This document shows positions 1 to 9,270 of a DNA stretch of 64,000 bases, piece after piece. Position 1 is the first letter of the stretch; each line of letters starts with the position of its first letter. The stretch spans positions 248,001 through 312,000 of the forward strand of contig NC_035932.1 in NCBI RefSeq assembly GCF_000348985.1, given 5' to 3'. Position numbers and translations under genes: made by a program. Source of the DNA: Huiozyma naganishii CBS 8797 (taxonomy: Eukaryota; Ascomycota; Saccharomycetes; Saccharomycetales; Saccharomycetaceae). The notes under the pieces are model-generated. The model saw only the letters and a list, made by a program, of their open reading frames with translations, did not search any database and was not told the DNA's origin.

Positions 1-2
1 TA

Positions 3-1925
3 AGTGGGCTACACAATACTAGCATTCAGAGATCTGAAGTAATGCCCGATCCTGATGGAACTACTGTTGGCCATGAGAAGGACGGTAACGATGATGAGCG
101 GTCAGGTGTAGAAATGGATTATTCAGATTCAGATTTCGAGGAAGATATAGAGAAAAGATTGCTAGAGCTAGACGAGCCTTCGATAGGCGATGATGGTAGT
201 GTAACGATACTAAGGGAAGAAGGAAACTCGGGGAGCTCACAGTTCCCTGAACTGGAACTTTCAGATGAAGAGGAAGAGGACCATTTGCATAATGATACTA
301 TTTATGGCGATAAGTATCCTTTGGAGGCGCATCTCCATCACAGTGGTGAAGAGGACAGTGAGGAGGAGGAGGAGGAGGATGAATATAAACCGCTCCCTCC
401 TCCACAAGAACTAGATCCAGAGAAACTGTACGCTCTTTACGAATTCAGTGGCCCTGATACATCGCACTGCCAATTGGAACAGGATGAATCATGCGTTCTA
501 CTGAATGACGAGGATTCATATTGGTGGTTAGTGAAGCGGTGCAGAGATAATAACATCGGGTTTGCGCCTGCAGAAATATTAGAAACTTTCCCAGAGAGAC
601 TGGCCAGGTTGAATTGCTGGAAAAATGAAAATATTGTCTCAGAGGCAACCCATTCTTCACAGTCACTCGATGATATAAACAAGTTAGAGAGGGAGCAACA
701 GGAAGAAATATTGAAACTAATTCGTGAGAGGCCATTACCAGCAGGACCTTACCAAAGCAAAAATAAGTCTGTCAGTTTTAACGACATAGTGAGTTACGCC
801 AATAGGTTTATTGAAGATGATGATTCAAACACCATTAATTCGGATGATGATAACGGACAGGATGAGCAGGCACAACAGGGAGGCGCTCCGAATCATTATG
901 ATGAGTTCACGAAAGAGCCGATTCATTTTGGTGATGAAGAAAAGGATCTCGATGAGGTGAGTGATGTGTCATTTGCGACAGGCTACTCGCAGCCTTTGAA
1001 TGTAGCCAAGATAAGGGAGTCTAAATCAATCAAAAACATACATGATGCCATCGAAGCCGCTGAGTCTTCAAAAACCCCAGATTCGGATACATTTGCTCCT
1101 GTGATAATGATAGGGTCTGAACAAGAACAACCGAAGGAAACCAATGTAAACGATACCAACACAAGCACTGATGACATTCAAAAGGTATTCGAGGCACCAA
1201 TTTCTCCATTTACAAACTCTAAGCAACGCGGGCTAGGTGTTTCGGATTTTCCCTCAAACAACTCCGTTCCCACAATTGGCGAGTACTCTCCATCCTCCTC
1301 CGAGTTTAACGACTCCCCGGTCCTTCAAGAGTGTACTTTCACTGGCAGCACACCAGCTGATGAAAAAGACCACATAGATCCAGAAAGTGGCAGTGATGAT
1401 GAAGCTGCTAAGACATTCATCCCATCTACAAAGGCAGTCCAGGATATTTCAAAACTAGTTCACAGTGGTGATACTTCTAATGTAACAATTGAAGCGGATG
1501 ATGAAGACACACGTCGTGGAACATCGCAATCACAGAACGTGGAACAAGTGGATCAAACACCAGGCTCGCCGAAGTCGGACCAGACGTTCCATAGCAACAA
1601 CGGCGACAACATGTCCGTCAACTCCAAATACTCGTCCACATCAGACGAAGGTTTCAAGATGGAGTCAGGTGTACATCATTTACAAGCATCTACAACAAGC
1701 ATCACCAGTAACAACTCTGCATCAAAGACGGCCACCTTGGAATTCGATGGGAATTTGGCAACATCTGGGCACGAAGAAAGCCGTACGACTTGTGACCCAG
1801 ACACATTGAACGACATCACTCCTGTGGTATCAAAGGACCGTCATCCTTTCATTGACGAGCTATACGGACCGATCTTGACCAAGATTGACAGTCTAATGGC
1901 CAAAATCGACCAGCTCGTTGCATAA
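3..1925 (+). CDS. BUD14: Bud14-like SH3 protein, 5' end cut by window edge
   Basis: The protein carries one SH3 domain (about residues 122-185 counted from the ATG at 42, starting ELDPEKLYALYEF) and a second conserved block KSVSFNDIVSYANRF, both diagnostic of Bud14. In S. cerevisiae Bud14 targets the Glc7 phosphatase to sites of polarised growth, inhibits the formin Bnr1 and acts in bud-site selection. The rest is acidic, Ser/Thr-rich and probably disordered. The first ATG is at 42, but the frame is open with no stop back to the window edge, and only about 27 residues precede the DYSDSDFE motif, where the S. cerevisiae protein has well over 100. The true start is therefore probably outside the window. 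The short conserved C-terminus (LYGPILTKIDSLMAKID) is present and ends in TAA. KAP104 follows 250 bp downstream on the same strand. Confidence 0.93.
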   Translation, partial: SGLHNTSIQRSEVMPDPDGTTVGHEKDGNDDERSGVEMDYSDSDFEEDIEKRLLELDEPSIGDDGSVTILREEGNSGSSQFPELELSDEEEEDHLHNDTIYGDKYPLEAHLHHSGEEDSEEEEEEDEYKPLPPPQELDPEKLYALYEFSGPDTSHCQLEQDESCVLLNDEDSYWWLVKRCRDNNIGFAPAEILETFPERLARLNCWKNENIVSEATHSSQSLDDINKLEREQQEEILKLIRERPLPAGPYQSKNKSVSFNDIVSYANRFIEDDDSNTINSDDDNGQDEQAQQGGAPNHYDEFTKEPIHFGDEEKDLDEVSDVSFATGYSQPLNVAKIRESKSIKNIHDAIEAAESSKTPDSDTFAPVIMIGSEQEQPKETNVNDTNTSTDDIQKVFEAPISPFTNSKQRGLGVSDFPSNNSVPTIGEYSPSSSEFNDSPVLQECTFTGSTPADEKDHIDPESGSDDEAAKTFIPSTKAVQDISKLVHSGDTSNVTIEADDEDTRRGTSQSQNVEQVDQTPGSPKSDQTFHSNNGDNMSVNSKYSSTSDEGFKMESGVHHLQASTTSITSNNSASKTATLEFDGNLATSGHEESRTTCDPDTLNDITPVVSKDRHPFIDELYGPILTKIDSLMAKIDQLVA

Positions 1926-2175
1926 GCACATTATTTGTAGCTTCTTTAGGCATTCACTTCACTTATCCCTCGATATATACATTCCATACATAGACAACTA
2001 TCTGATTCAGACGGTACTCCTTCTTCAACTTCCGGTTGCCAGGTGCTGTTTGCGTCTCCTGTATCAAAGCGATAAAAAAAATATTGAATATGTAAACCAG
2101 GCAAAGAACCCAAGGTCAGACGTTGGGAAATTGAGACAGGCAGTTGAAAACGGTCGCAAGGATCATAGCACTAGG

Positions 2176-4947
2176 ATGTCAGAAACTCATTGGGCTCCGG
2201 AAGAAACATCGGTGTTACAGCTGTCCTCTCTTTTGAGGGAGAGCATGTCTCCCTCGCAGGAGGCGCGTACGATTGCGATGGATGCATTGAAAACATTTGA
2301 GGGACAGCCAGAGTTTATCAACTACCTCTGTTACATTTTGATCGAGGCATCTACAAATCAGGCGTTGTGTTTGCAGTGTTCTGCTGAGGAATTGGTCTCC
2401 CTGAGAGCTACGGCCGGTCTTCTATTGAAGAATACTATGCTGCAGAGAAATAGTGGTTATACGGCACATGGCATGGAGTACGTCAAAAATAATATTATCC
2501 GCGGGTTACAGAACAACGGGGGTAACAAGCTACTCGGTAATCTCACTGGTATCGTCATAACGACTCTGTTTTCTACTCTTTACCGCCAGGACAGGTCGGA
2601 TGTGACAGGCGTGGCGATGCTATACCAGTTGGTGGAACTATCTAGTCAAGGTAATGAGGGTGCCATCAAGGCTTTATCCAAGATAATGGAAGATAATGGT
2701 CAATTTTTCCAATTGGAGTGGCAATCCTCCGAAGGGCCAATAAAACCTATTCAGTTTTTAACCGATGCGTTTTTGAAGTTTATGGCTCAGACAGATCAAC
2801 TGAGCACTATCGTCAGGTCTGAGAGTATCAAATGTTTGAATTTTGCTATAGCACTTCAGCTCCAATACACTATCATAAAACTAGACGAAATCTTGACGAA
2901 TATCTTCCACTTGGCGCAAGTCGATGAGGACGATCAGGTGAGGGCCCAACTTTGTGTTTCTTTCACGACGATATTGGAGGTCAGACCGGATAAGCTAGTA
3001 AATAACCTGGATGGTATTGTTCAATTTATGTTGCACTTGATCAACACTGTCCAGGAGGAGAAGGTTGCCATTGAAGCTTGCGAGTTTTTGAACGGTTTTG
3101 TCACAAGCTCGCACATTCCGAAGCATATCCTTCAACCTTATGTCAGTCAGATTGTCCCTGTTCTATTGGCAAAGATGGTTTTTGATGAGGATTCTATTTT
3201 AGAGTATGAATCCCATAACGAGGATGACGCCTTCCAGGATGATAAGGACGAAGATATCAAGCCAGTGGCACCTCATATTGTCAAGAAAAAGACCGTTTCT
3301 GAGGGGCCCAAGGGCACAGGAGGAGATTCCTCAGATGAAGAGGGTGATGACGATGATGACGATGGGGATGTCGACTCTCGCTGGACTCTAAGAAAATGCT
3401 CTGCGGCTACTTTAGACGTGATGACAACAATTCTGCCAAGGGACGTCATTGAAATAGCATTCCCATTTTTAAGAGAACATCTGACCTCTGATATGTGGTA
3501 CGTCAGGGAAGCGACCATTTTGGCCCTAGGGGCTATGGCGGAGGGTATCATGAAATATTTTAATGAGCAGTTGCCGGTGATGATTCCTTTCCTCGTAGAG
3601 CAGTTGAAGGATGCATGGGCTCCCGTGAGGAAGATAACCTGTTGGACTTTGAGTAGATTTGCACCATGGATATTACAAGACCATACTGAGTTCCTGATCC
3701 CAGTTTTGGAACCTATCGTAACGACTTTGTTGGATAAGAGGAAGGATGTACAGGAGGCGGCGATCAGTAGTGTGGCTGTCTTTGTAGAGAACTGCGATTC
3801 AGAGCTAATTGAGACACTGCTGTACAGTGAGTTGCTGGCCAGTTTTGACAAATGTTTCCAGTTCTACAAGAAAAGAAACCTGATTATCCTTTATGACGCC
3901 GTTGGGAGGTTTGCCGAGAAGGTGGAGCTGGACGACGTTGCGATGCAAATGATTTTACCTCATTTGATAAACAAGTGGTCTACATTACAGGACAATGACA
4001 AGGAGTTGTGGCCGCTGCTTGAATGTCTATCGTGTGTTGTTTCCTCTTTGGGTGAGAGGTTCATGCCTATGGCCCCCAATGTCTACGATAGAGCGCACAG
4101 GATACTGTGCAATTGTGTTGAATTAGAGGCCAAGTCGCAACAAGACCCGAGCATCGTGGTGCCGGAAAAAGATTTCACGATCACATCTATTGATTTGATA
4201 GACGGTTTGGCGCAAGGACTGGGCGCGCACTGTCAGCCATTACTGTTCCCCAACAACGACAACTCGTTGCTGAGGGTTCTGTTAGAGTGTTTAAACGACC
4301 CGGTACCTGAGGTGAGACAAAGTGTGTTTGCACTGTTGGGGGACATAGTCACCTATTGCAGCCCTCAATTGATGTCCGGAACGCTCCCCCATTTTTTGAA
4401 GTTCATCGGTAACGAGATAATGCACAACGACGATCCAGATGGCGCCCCCTCCGTGATAAACGCTGTGTGGTGTCTTGGGCTTATCAGCGAGCGGATCGAT
4501 TTGAGCGAGTACCTGATCGATTTGACGCGCGTTCTTTTGGACGTCTTTACTACCACATTACAGTTTGTTGACGTGGGCATTCTAGAAAACATAGCCATCA
4601 CGATTGGACGGATCGGCATCACGCACCCTGAAGTGTTTGCCTCTGGTGCCTTCGCACATGACACTGTATGGGCGAAGTGGACCAGTTACATGTCTACGGT
4701 AGAGTCTGCTGAGGAGAAAAGCAGCGGGTACATGGGATTTATCAGAATCGTCAACCTGAGCCCGCCACAGATAATGACCAAGGGCACTCTGGTGAGCATC
4801 ATTGAGGGACTTTCCTTTAACGTCGAGGCAGAAGTGTTTGCCCAGGATATCCTGCCTTTCCTAATGAACCACTCCCAGCAGATACAAGCCGTGTCCCACC
4901 AGTTGACCCCCGAGTGTATCGCCTTCCTGCAGAGGTTCAGCAGCTGA
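2176..4947 (+). CDS. KAP104: Importin beta-2 / transportin Kap104
   Basis: This encodes a 923-residue HEAT-repeat karyopherin, close to the 918 residues of S. cerevisiae Kap104, which imports PY-NLS mRNA-binding proteins such as Nab2 and Hrp1 into the nucleus. The N-terminus (MSETHWAPEETSVLQLSSLL) and the conserved helices around SDMWYVREATILALGAMAEG support the assignment. An acidic loop (DSSDEEGDDDDDDGDVDS, about residues 384-402) corresponds to the long loop in HEAT 8 that couples RanGTP binding to cargo release. The frame stays open upstream to 1918, but the ATG at 2176 gives the family N-terminus and is preferred. The next gene, NOP1, starts 274 bp downstream. In S. cerevisiae KAP104 also neighbours a CPP gene and MNN2, as here. 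Confidence 0.95.
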   Translation: MSETHWAPEETSVLQLSSLLRESMSPSQEARTIAMDALKTFEGQPEFINYLCYILIEASTNQALCLQCSAEELVSLRATAGLLLKNTMLQRNSGYTAHGMEYVKNNIIRGLQNNGGNKLLGNLTGIVITTLFSTLYRQDRSDVTGVAMLYQLVELSSQGNEGAIKALSKIMEDNGQFFQLEWQSSEGPIKPIQFLTDAFLKFMAQTDQLSTIVRSESIKCLNFAIALQLQYTIIKLDEILTNIFHLAQVDEDDQVRAQLCVSFTTILEVRPDKLVNNLDGIVQFMLHLINTVQEEKVAIEACEFLNGFVTSSHIPKHILQPYVSQIVPVLLAKMVFDEDSILEYESHNEDDAFQDDKDEDIKPVAPHIVKKKTVSEGPKGTGGDSSDEEGDDDDDDGDVDSRWTLRKCSAATLDVMTTILPRDVIEIAFPFLREHLTSDMWYVREATILALGAMAEGIMKYFNEQLPVMIPFLVEQLKDAWAPVRKITCWTLSRFAPWILQDHTEFLIPVLEPIVTTLLDKRKDVQEAAISSVAVFVENCDSELIETLLYSELLASFDKCFQFYKKRNLIILYDAVGRFAEKVELDDVAMQMILPHLINKWSTLQDNDKELWPLLECLSCVVSSLGERFMPMAPNVYDRAHRILCNCVELEAKSQQDPSIVVPEKDFTITSIDLIDGLAQGLGAHCQPLLFPNNDNSLLRVLLECLNDPVPEVRQSVFALLGDIVTYCSPQLMSGTLPHFLKFIGNEIMHNDDPDGAPSVINAVWCLGLISERIDLSEYLIDLTRVLLDVFTTTLQFVDVGILENIAITIGRIGITHPEVFASGAFAHDTVWAKWTSYMSTVESAEEKSSGYMGFIRIVNLSPPQIMTKGTLVSIIEGLSFNVEAEVFAQDILPFLMNHSQQIQAVSHQLTPECIAFLQRFSS

Positions 4948-5042
4948 TCAGCGGATACTACTACCCACTAGAGCCTACTTTTTCGTAGAAAGTGACTGAA
5001 GCTTTTTTTTTTTAAAGCTTTTCCTTCGAGATCTGAAAAATT

Positions 5043-5061
5043 AAAAATTTTTCTCGATGAC
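5043..5061 (+). promoter_or_regulatory. RRPE- and PAC-like ribosome-biogenesis elements before NOP1
   Basis: AAAAATTTTT (5043-5052) matches the core of the rRNA-processing element, and CGATGAC (5055-5061) is one base off the PAC core CGATGAG. The pair sits about 165 bp before the NOP1 ATG, as expected for ribosome-biogenesis genes. The PAC match is imperfect. Confidence 0.5.
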
Positions 5062-5221
5062 CTTCAAACCGTTTGGATACTTCTAAGTACTGGCCTTGTT
5101 GTGATGGTTGATTGACTTGATAGATACTGTACACTACACTCACTTAACTTGTGTTTACCGAATATCAGTTTGTTGATAGCTATCTAGTAGCAACACGAAA
5201 GAAAAAAATACAATAGAATAA

Positions 5222-5441
5222 ATGTCCTTCAGACCAGGTAGTAGAGGTGGTTCCCGTGGTGGGTTTGGCGGCGGCCGTGGTGGATTCGGTGGTGGCCGTG
5301 GTGGATCCCGTGGTGGGTTCGGTGGCCGCGGCGGTGGCCGTGGTGGCTCTCGTGGTGGGTTCGGTGGCCGTGGCGGTGGCCGTGGTGGCTCTCGTGGTGG
5401 GTTTGGTGACCGTGGTGGTCGCGGTGGTCGCCGTGGCGGCC
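5222..5441 (+). CDS. NOP1: Fibrillarin Nop1, N-terminal RGG domain only (truncated by gap)
   Basis: The reading frame begins [20 protein letters not shown], nearly the same as the start of S. cerevisiae Nop1, the box C/D snoRNP 2'-O-methyltransferase of the nucleolus. Only the glycine/arginine-rich domain (about 73 codons) is present, and it runs straight into 100 Ns. The remaining roughly 250 codons with the SAM-dependent methyltransferase fold are missing, and the sequence after the gap is an unrelated gene end. The GAR domain is encoded by near-identical 42-bp repeats, a typical place for an assembly to break. NOP1 is essential in yeast, so this is best read as an assembly gap rather than a broken gene. 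Gar1 also starts MSFR but lacks this exact N-terminus. Confidence 0.9.
5297..5440 (+). repeat. Tandem GAR-coding repeats of NOP1 (about 42-bp unit)
   Basis: Units built on GGTGGCTCTCGTGGTGGGTT recur with a period of about 42 bp, encoding [14 protein letters not shown]. The array ends at the N gap, so its real copy number is unknown. Confidence 0.8.
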
Positions 5442-5541
5442 NNNNNNNNNNNNNNNNNNNNNNNNNNNNNNNNNNNNNNNNNNNNNNNNNNNNNNNNNNN
5501 NNNNNNNNNNNNNNNNNNNNNNNNNNNNNNNNNNNNNNNNN
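5442..5541. other. Assembly gap of 100 N
   Basis: A run of exactly 100 Ns, the usual placeholder for a gap of unknown size. The missing part of NOP1 alone would need about 750 bp, so the real gap is probably longer. Confidence 0.97.
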
Positions 5542-5588
5542 GAGAGAGAGAATATTGCTATAGTTACGGTACATACGGCTGCATGAGT

Positions 5589-6119
5589 TTAAAAGATCAT
5601 ATTCATCGCACAGCATACACACAATGCCGCGAGACACGCAGTCATACAGTCATCATTCCCCCTCTGAGGCGGCTGCTGCTGCACGTATATAGGTTGTTGC
5701 GGTCTCCCATCCTGCGGTTGTTGGTAGTACTGTTGTTGCTGTTGCAACCCGTTCGGACCCGGGTAATACTGCTGTTGCTGGTTATTGTTACTGCTGTAGT
5801 ACTGCTGTTGCTGTGGTTGGTACGATGGCGGCTGCTGCTGGTATGTGGGCGGTTGCTGTCCTCCCCAGCCTTTTTTGGACCCACTTCGGGCAGGAGCCGG
5901 CGAACTGGGACTGTGATATTGCTGAGTGGGCTGTATGAGAGTATATACGTAGTATATGTGGTGTTATTGCAAAAAAACTTGTATTCCCTTTTTTTTTTGC
6001 GTAATAACGTGTAGAGTTCGTTAGTAGACTGTGTGTGGATTGTAGAGGGTCTTCCCCCCGATGAGTTCACTTAAACATACCTGATTGCTTGCACCGTTAT
6101 AGTAATCCTTTGCTGACAT
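5589..6119 (-). CDS. CYSTM/CPP-family tail protein with one intron (exons 6081-6119 and 5589-5930)
   Basis: On the minus strand exon 1 encodes 13 residues ([13 protein letters not shown]). A GTATGT donor follows at 6080-6075, then a perfect TACTAAC branch site (6026-6020) and a CAG acceptor at 5933-5931. Exon 2 continues in frame with PTQQYHSP, and the spliced protein has 126 residues. The middle is Gln/Tyr/Pro-rich. The end carries PIYVQQQPP and a cysteine-rich hydrophobic tail ([19 protein letters not shown]). This is the architecture of S. cerevisiae YDL012C and YBR016W, palmitoylated plasma-membrane proteins of the CYSTM/CPP family of unclear function. YDL012C has an intron at the matching place. 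The branch-to-acceptor distance of about 87 nt is rather long. In S. cerevisiae family members lie beside MNN2-KAP104 or near NOP1; here all are together. Confidence 0.92.
5931..6080 (-). other. Spliceosomal intron, 150 bp
   Basis: The donor is GTATGT, the branch site TACTAAC and the acceptor CAG. Removing it joins codon 13 to PTQQ without a frame change. Inside the intron a long A tract lies between branch site and acceptor. Confidence 0.88.
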
Positions 6120-6880
6120 CTGTCGGTACACGTGACTGCGGTTTCCGTTATGCACTACTAGAGGTGCTGCAGACTGTACTTCGAACCCATCGCAAACACC
6201 GGGGGGTCCTTTAAATATAGAGAGAGGCGGGCGGTGCACAGTGAGGGGAAGAGAGGGGAGGGGGTCCCTGAAGCGGTGGAAAGAGCGACAGTGGCACAGA
6301 AAGAGGCGTGGCGGAGGGTGTGTTTCAGCCGTGCAGCGCCCGTTTTTCTGCTGCTTTCAAATTTTGTGGGTATCTGGGTGTTACGTCACGTGGTTTTAGC
6401 TTTGCTGTCACGTGGTGCAGCGGCTACGGTCACGTGGTGTAAAAGTAGCGATCACGTGTGTAAATATTTTGATCACGTGATGGTTACTTTGGGTATTACC
6501 CGGTTTTTATTATTTTTTATTTTTTGAGTCACGTGGGTATGGGTTTTTTTTTCTCTTGTATTTTTTTTTTTGCCGTCTTCTGGAGAGCAAGCGATGCAAA
6601 CTCTGTAGCGCGCGCGTTGGTCGGTTACGCGTGAGAGGTGTATAGAACGGGTCTGTGCCACGAAGGTGAATTGAACTGGATTGTCTGTGGTTTGTTTCAG
6701 AAGAGGGCAGTTTGCTGCTTGGTTGTTGCTGTTTGTAAGGTTGCACTATTCTGTTTTGTGTTCCTCCTCTCACGCCTTTCTGTTTCGTTCGTTTTTTCGT
6801 ATTTGATTTAGTGTGACGGACTTCCGCAGGTTTTTACTTATACCATCAGTGTCCAATTGAGCCACTCTCATTAGATCCCG
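6120..6880. promoter_or_regulatory. Divergent promoter region of the CPP gene and MNN2
   Basis: A 761-bp gene-free interval between two divergent genes. It holds the CACGTG array described separately, a Reb1-type TTACCCG at 6496-6502, an MCB-type ACGCGT at 6627-6632, and T tracts around 6546-6572. I see no convincing coding sequence in it. Confidence 0.65.
6387..6535. promoter_or_regulatory. Array of six CACGTG E-boxes, five at about 22-bp spacing
   Basis: CACGTG occurs at 6387, 6409, 6431, 6453, 6474 and 6530. The first five are spaced 22, 22, 22 and 21 bp, about two helical turns, so all would face the same side of DNA. Every copy is preceded by T (TCACGTG), the preference of Cbf1; Pho4 and Tye7 also bind this core. 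The sequence between copies is not itself repeated, so spacing rather than unit duplication is conserved. Confidence 0.8.
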
Positions 6881-8716
6881 ATGAATTTTGTGAATAGAAG
6901 GTTTGTGAAGTTGCTCCGGGTGGCCGTGTTTGTCGTGTTCGGTTGTGTCCTGTTCATTGCTGCTACTCATTATGTGTACGATGGGGCCAATTCAGTGAGC
7001 GGGTACGGGAAACATCTACAAGAACATCTCTCGGGGACAGCTACTGTTAGCGCCCCATCAGCGAAAACAGCAGCATCTGCAGTTGCAGGTGGAGCCGGTG
7101 GTGGTGTACCGGCTGCTGCTGGGGCTGCCGCTGCAGCTCTCGACAGTATGAAATTGAAGAAGTTCTACAGCCGCGTCTTCCAAAATATAATAGATTTCTC
7201 CCCCAGTGGTGCTACTAAGAAACAGTATAAGCCGGAGTGTCGTCTAGAGGGAGACATTGGTAGTAGGCCCGATGATTATTCGAATTTTGATAGGCTGGGT
7301 TACGATAACCTCGTCAACTGTTTGAACTTGTCTGGTGCGGACATTTCAAACTTGAGACACTCGCACAAGAGCTTCGTGGATAGCCTCGACGTGACACTAC
7401 CAAGTAACTCGTATAAAGGAAGTGGTATTGTCACCGTCGGGGGTGGGAAGTTCTCACTCATGGCGTTCCTGATAGTACAGAATATAAGGAGAATGGGTAC
7501 CACACTACCAGTGGAGGTGTTCATCCCGCCAAATGAGGGACCAGAGACAGAGTTCTGTACTGAACTGCTCCCCAAGTACAACGCCAAATGTATCTTCATT
7601 GACCGCATCTTACCCGATGAGATGATCCAGAAATTCGACTTTAGAGGGTACCAATTCAAATCGTTGGCACTCGTCGCATCAAGTTTTGAAAATACTCTGC
7701 TATTGGACGCAGACAATTTCCCAGTGAAACCACTAAACAGCATCTTCAACGAGGAACCCTTCAAATCAAAGGGGCTCGTGCTGTGGCCGGACTTCTGGCG
7801 CAGGACCACACAACCTCTGTACTACGATATCGCCGGGGTACCAGTAAATCTCAAAAACCGCGTTCGTAACTCATTCGACGATCTGACGCCGCCAGAGGTA
7901 TACACGGAAAACATGAACGATTTGTCTGGAGTGCCCTTCCATGACTTGGAGGGGACCATGCCCGATGTATCCACAGAGTCCGGTCAACTAATGGTCAACA
8001 AAAATAAACACTTGGGGACAATCCTGCTCGCGTTGTACTATAACGTCAATGGACCAACCTGGTATTACCCTATATTCTCACAGAAGGCCGCTGGAGAGGG
8101 GGATAAAGAGACGTTCATTGCAGCGGCCAATTTCTACGGTCTGCCCTTCTATCAAGTCAAATCGAGTACAAGCGTCGATGGGTACTTTGAAAACGGTGAG
8201 TTCCACGGCGTTGCCATGTTACAATACGACTGTGTTCAAGATTACAAACTGTACCAGATCGCCAAGGACGATATCGACGTGAAATACGGCCTCTCTCGAG
8301 TCGGGAACTCCGCCTCCCAGAAGCGGATCTCATTTGATAAGAGTTACTCGCTTGAAGATTTCAAGAACAAGTACTTCAGGGAGGACAGTCATAACGACGT
8401 CATGTTCATCCACTCGAACTTCCCCAAGTTTGATCCGCTCTCACTGTGGAAGAACAGGCAGCTCGTGGACAAGGATGGGAACCATTTCAGGTCGTATACC
8501 AACCTGCGGAAGTTCGGCGACTTCGACATCGAGTTGGAAAACTTCAAGATTTTCAAAAACTTCTTCTGCGGGGACCAGAAAGTATCGTACTTTTCGTACC
8601 TCTACGATGCACTGGAAAAAACACCCACGGGATGGAACGACATGTGCGAGTACATAAACAAAAGACTCGTATTCTTGGAAAAGACGCATCTAGAAGCAGT
8701 AAACAAAAAGGACTGA
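6881..8716 (+). CDS. MNN2: Golgi alpha-1,2-mannosyltransferase, Mnn2/Mnn5 family
   Basis: A type II membrane protein of 611 residues: short basic N-terminus (NRRFVKLLR), one signal anchor (about residues 12-31), an Ala/Gly-rich stem (about 60-87), then the catalytic domain. The motif LLLDADNF contains the metal-binding D276-A-D278, followed by GLVLWPDFWRRTT, DVSTESGQL and ALYYNVNGPTWYYP, all hallmarks of the Mnn2/Mnn5 family that adds alpha-1,2-mannose branches to N-glycan outer chains. Its position next to the CPP gene and KAP104 makes it the positional counterpart of S. cerevisiae MNN2 (YBR015C). The next gene is a tandem paralogue. Which of the two does the Mnn2 and which the Mnn5 step cannot be told from sequence. 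The CACGTG array lies upstream. Confidence 0.93.
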   Translation: MNFVNRRFVKLLRVAVFVVFGCVLFIAATHYVYDGANSVSGYGKHLQEHLSGTATVSAPSAKTAASAVAGGAGGGVPAAAGAAAAALDSMKLKKFYSRVFQNIIDFSPSGATKKQYKPECRLEGDIGSRPDDYSNFDRLGYDNLVNCLNLSGADISNLRHSHKSFVDSLDVTLPSNSYKGSGIVTVGGGKFSLMAFLIVQNIRRMGTTLPVEVFIPPNEGPETEFCTELLPKYNAKCIFIDRILPDEMIQKFDFRGYQFKSLALVASSFENTLLLDADNFPVKPLNSIFNEEPFKSKGLVLWPDFWRRTTQPLYYDIAGVPVNLKNRVRNSFDDLTPPEVYTENMNDLSGVPFHDLEGTMPDVSTESGQLMVNKNKHLGTILLALYYNVNGPTWYYPIFSQKAAGEGDKETFIAAANFYGLPFYQVKSSTSVDGYFENGEFHGVAMLQYDCVQDYKLYQIAKDDIDVKYGLSRVGNSASQKRISFDKSYSLEDFKNKYFREDSHNDVMFIHSNFPKFDPLSLWKNRQLVDKDGNHFRSYTNLRKFGDFDIELENFKIFKNFFCGDQKVSYFSYLYDALEKTPTGWNDMCEYINKRLVFLEKTHLEAVNKKD

Positions 8717-9270
8717 GCTCTATGATCGTGAGGAGGAGCAAACCAAATCGCCTTACTATTAACCTTCTCTTTCTTTTTACTTTTTTTTTGGAGGGGATGG
8801 AGGGATGAGCATACTCAAACCTATCTATTCTACTATATAGAATGTTCCTTACATCTCTGATGGAACTAATTTCGGTTGATTTGTTTTCATTCCAGCGGTA
8901 TATCGCTATTTTCTTTTTATTCCCCCAAGGGCCCAAACAGCACCTTCCACTTTGAATTCAGGAATATCACCAAGTATTACAGTGGTGATTTCAATTGTTC
9001 TCGCTGATACTTCCTAGCTCATCCCTCAGCCCGGGATTACAATTTGCGAAGGAGTGTTCCATTCATTACCCGGAAATCAAGTGTTTCCATTTTTTTCAGC
9101 CGTTTTTCGGTGAAAGATTGGCTCGATGTGCATCAACTTTTCGAACGGCAGTGTTGCCAGTGACATCGCCAACTCAAGTCTAGCGCGTCTAGTTGTACTA
9201 TCTATTTCGTGAGCCCTTCCTTTCCCTTTTCTTTTTTTCTTTAGGCTCACTTCTCTCTGCATCCCAAACC
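8717..9270. other. Intergenic, between the tandem mannosyltransferase genes
   Basis: A 554-bp interval with pyrimidine-rich tracts. Nothing beyond ordinary promoter and terminator sequence is recognised. Confidence 0.6.

Noticed and set aside
3273..3851. 192-codon minus-strand open frame inside KAP104
   Set aside because: It is antisense to a well-supported gene; its Ser/Pro runs mirror the acidic loop codons of KAP104.
6387..6600. Possible point centromere, since TCACGTG matches CDEI and AT-rich sequence follows
   Set aside because: There is no CDEIII with a CCG core at a suitable distance, and six CDEI-like boxes in a divergent promoter are better explained as transcription factor sites.
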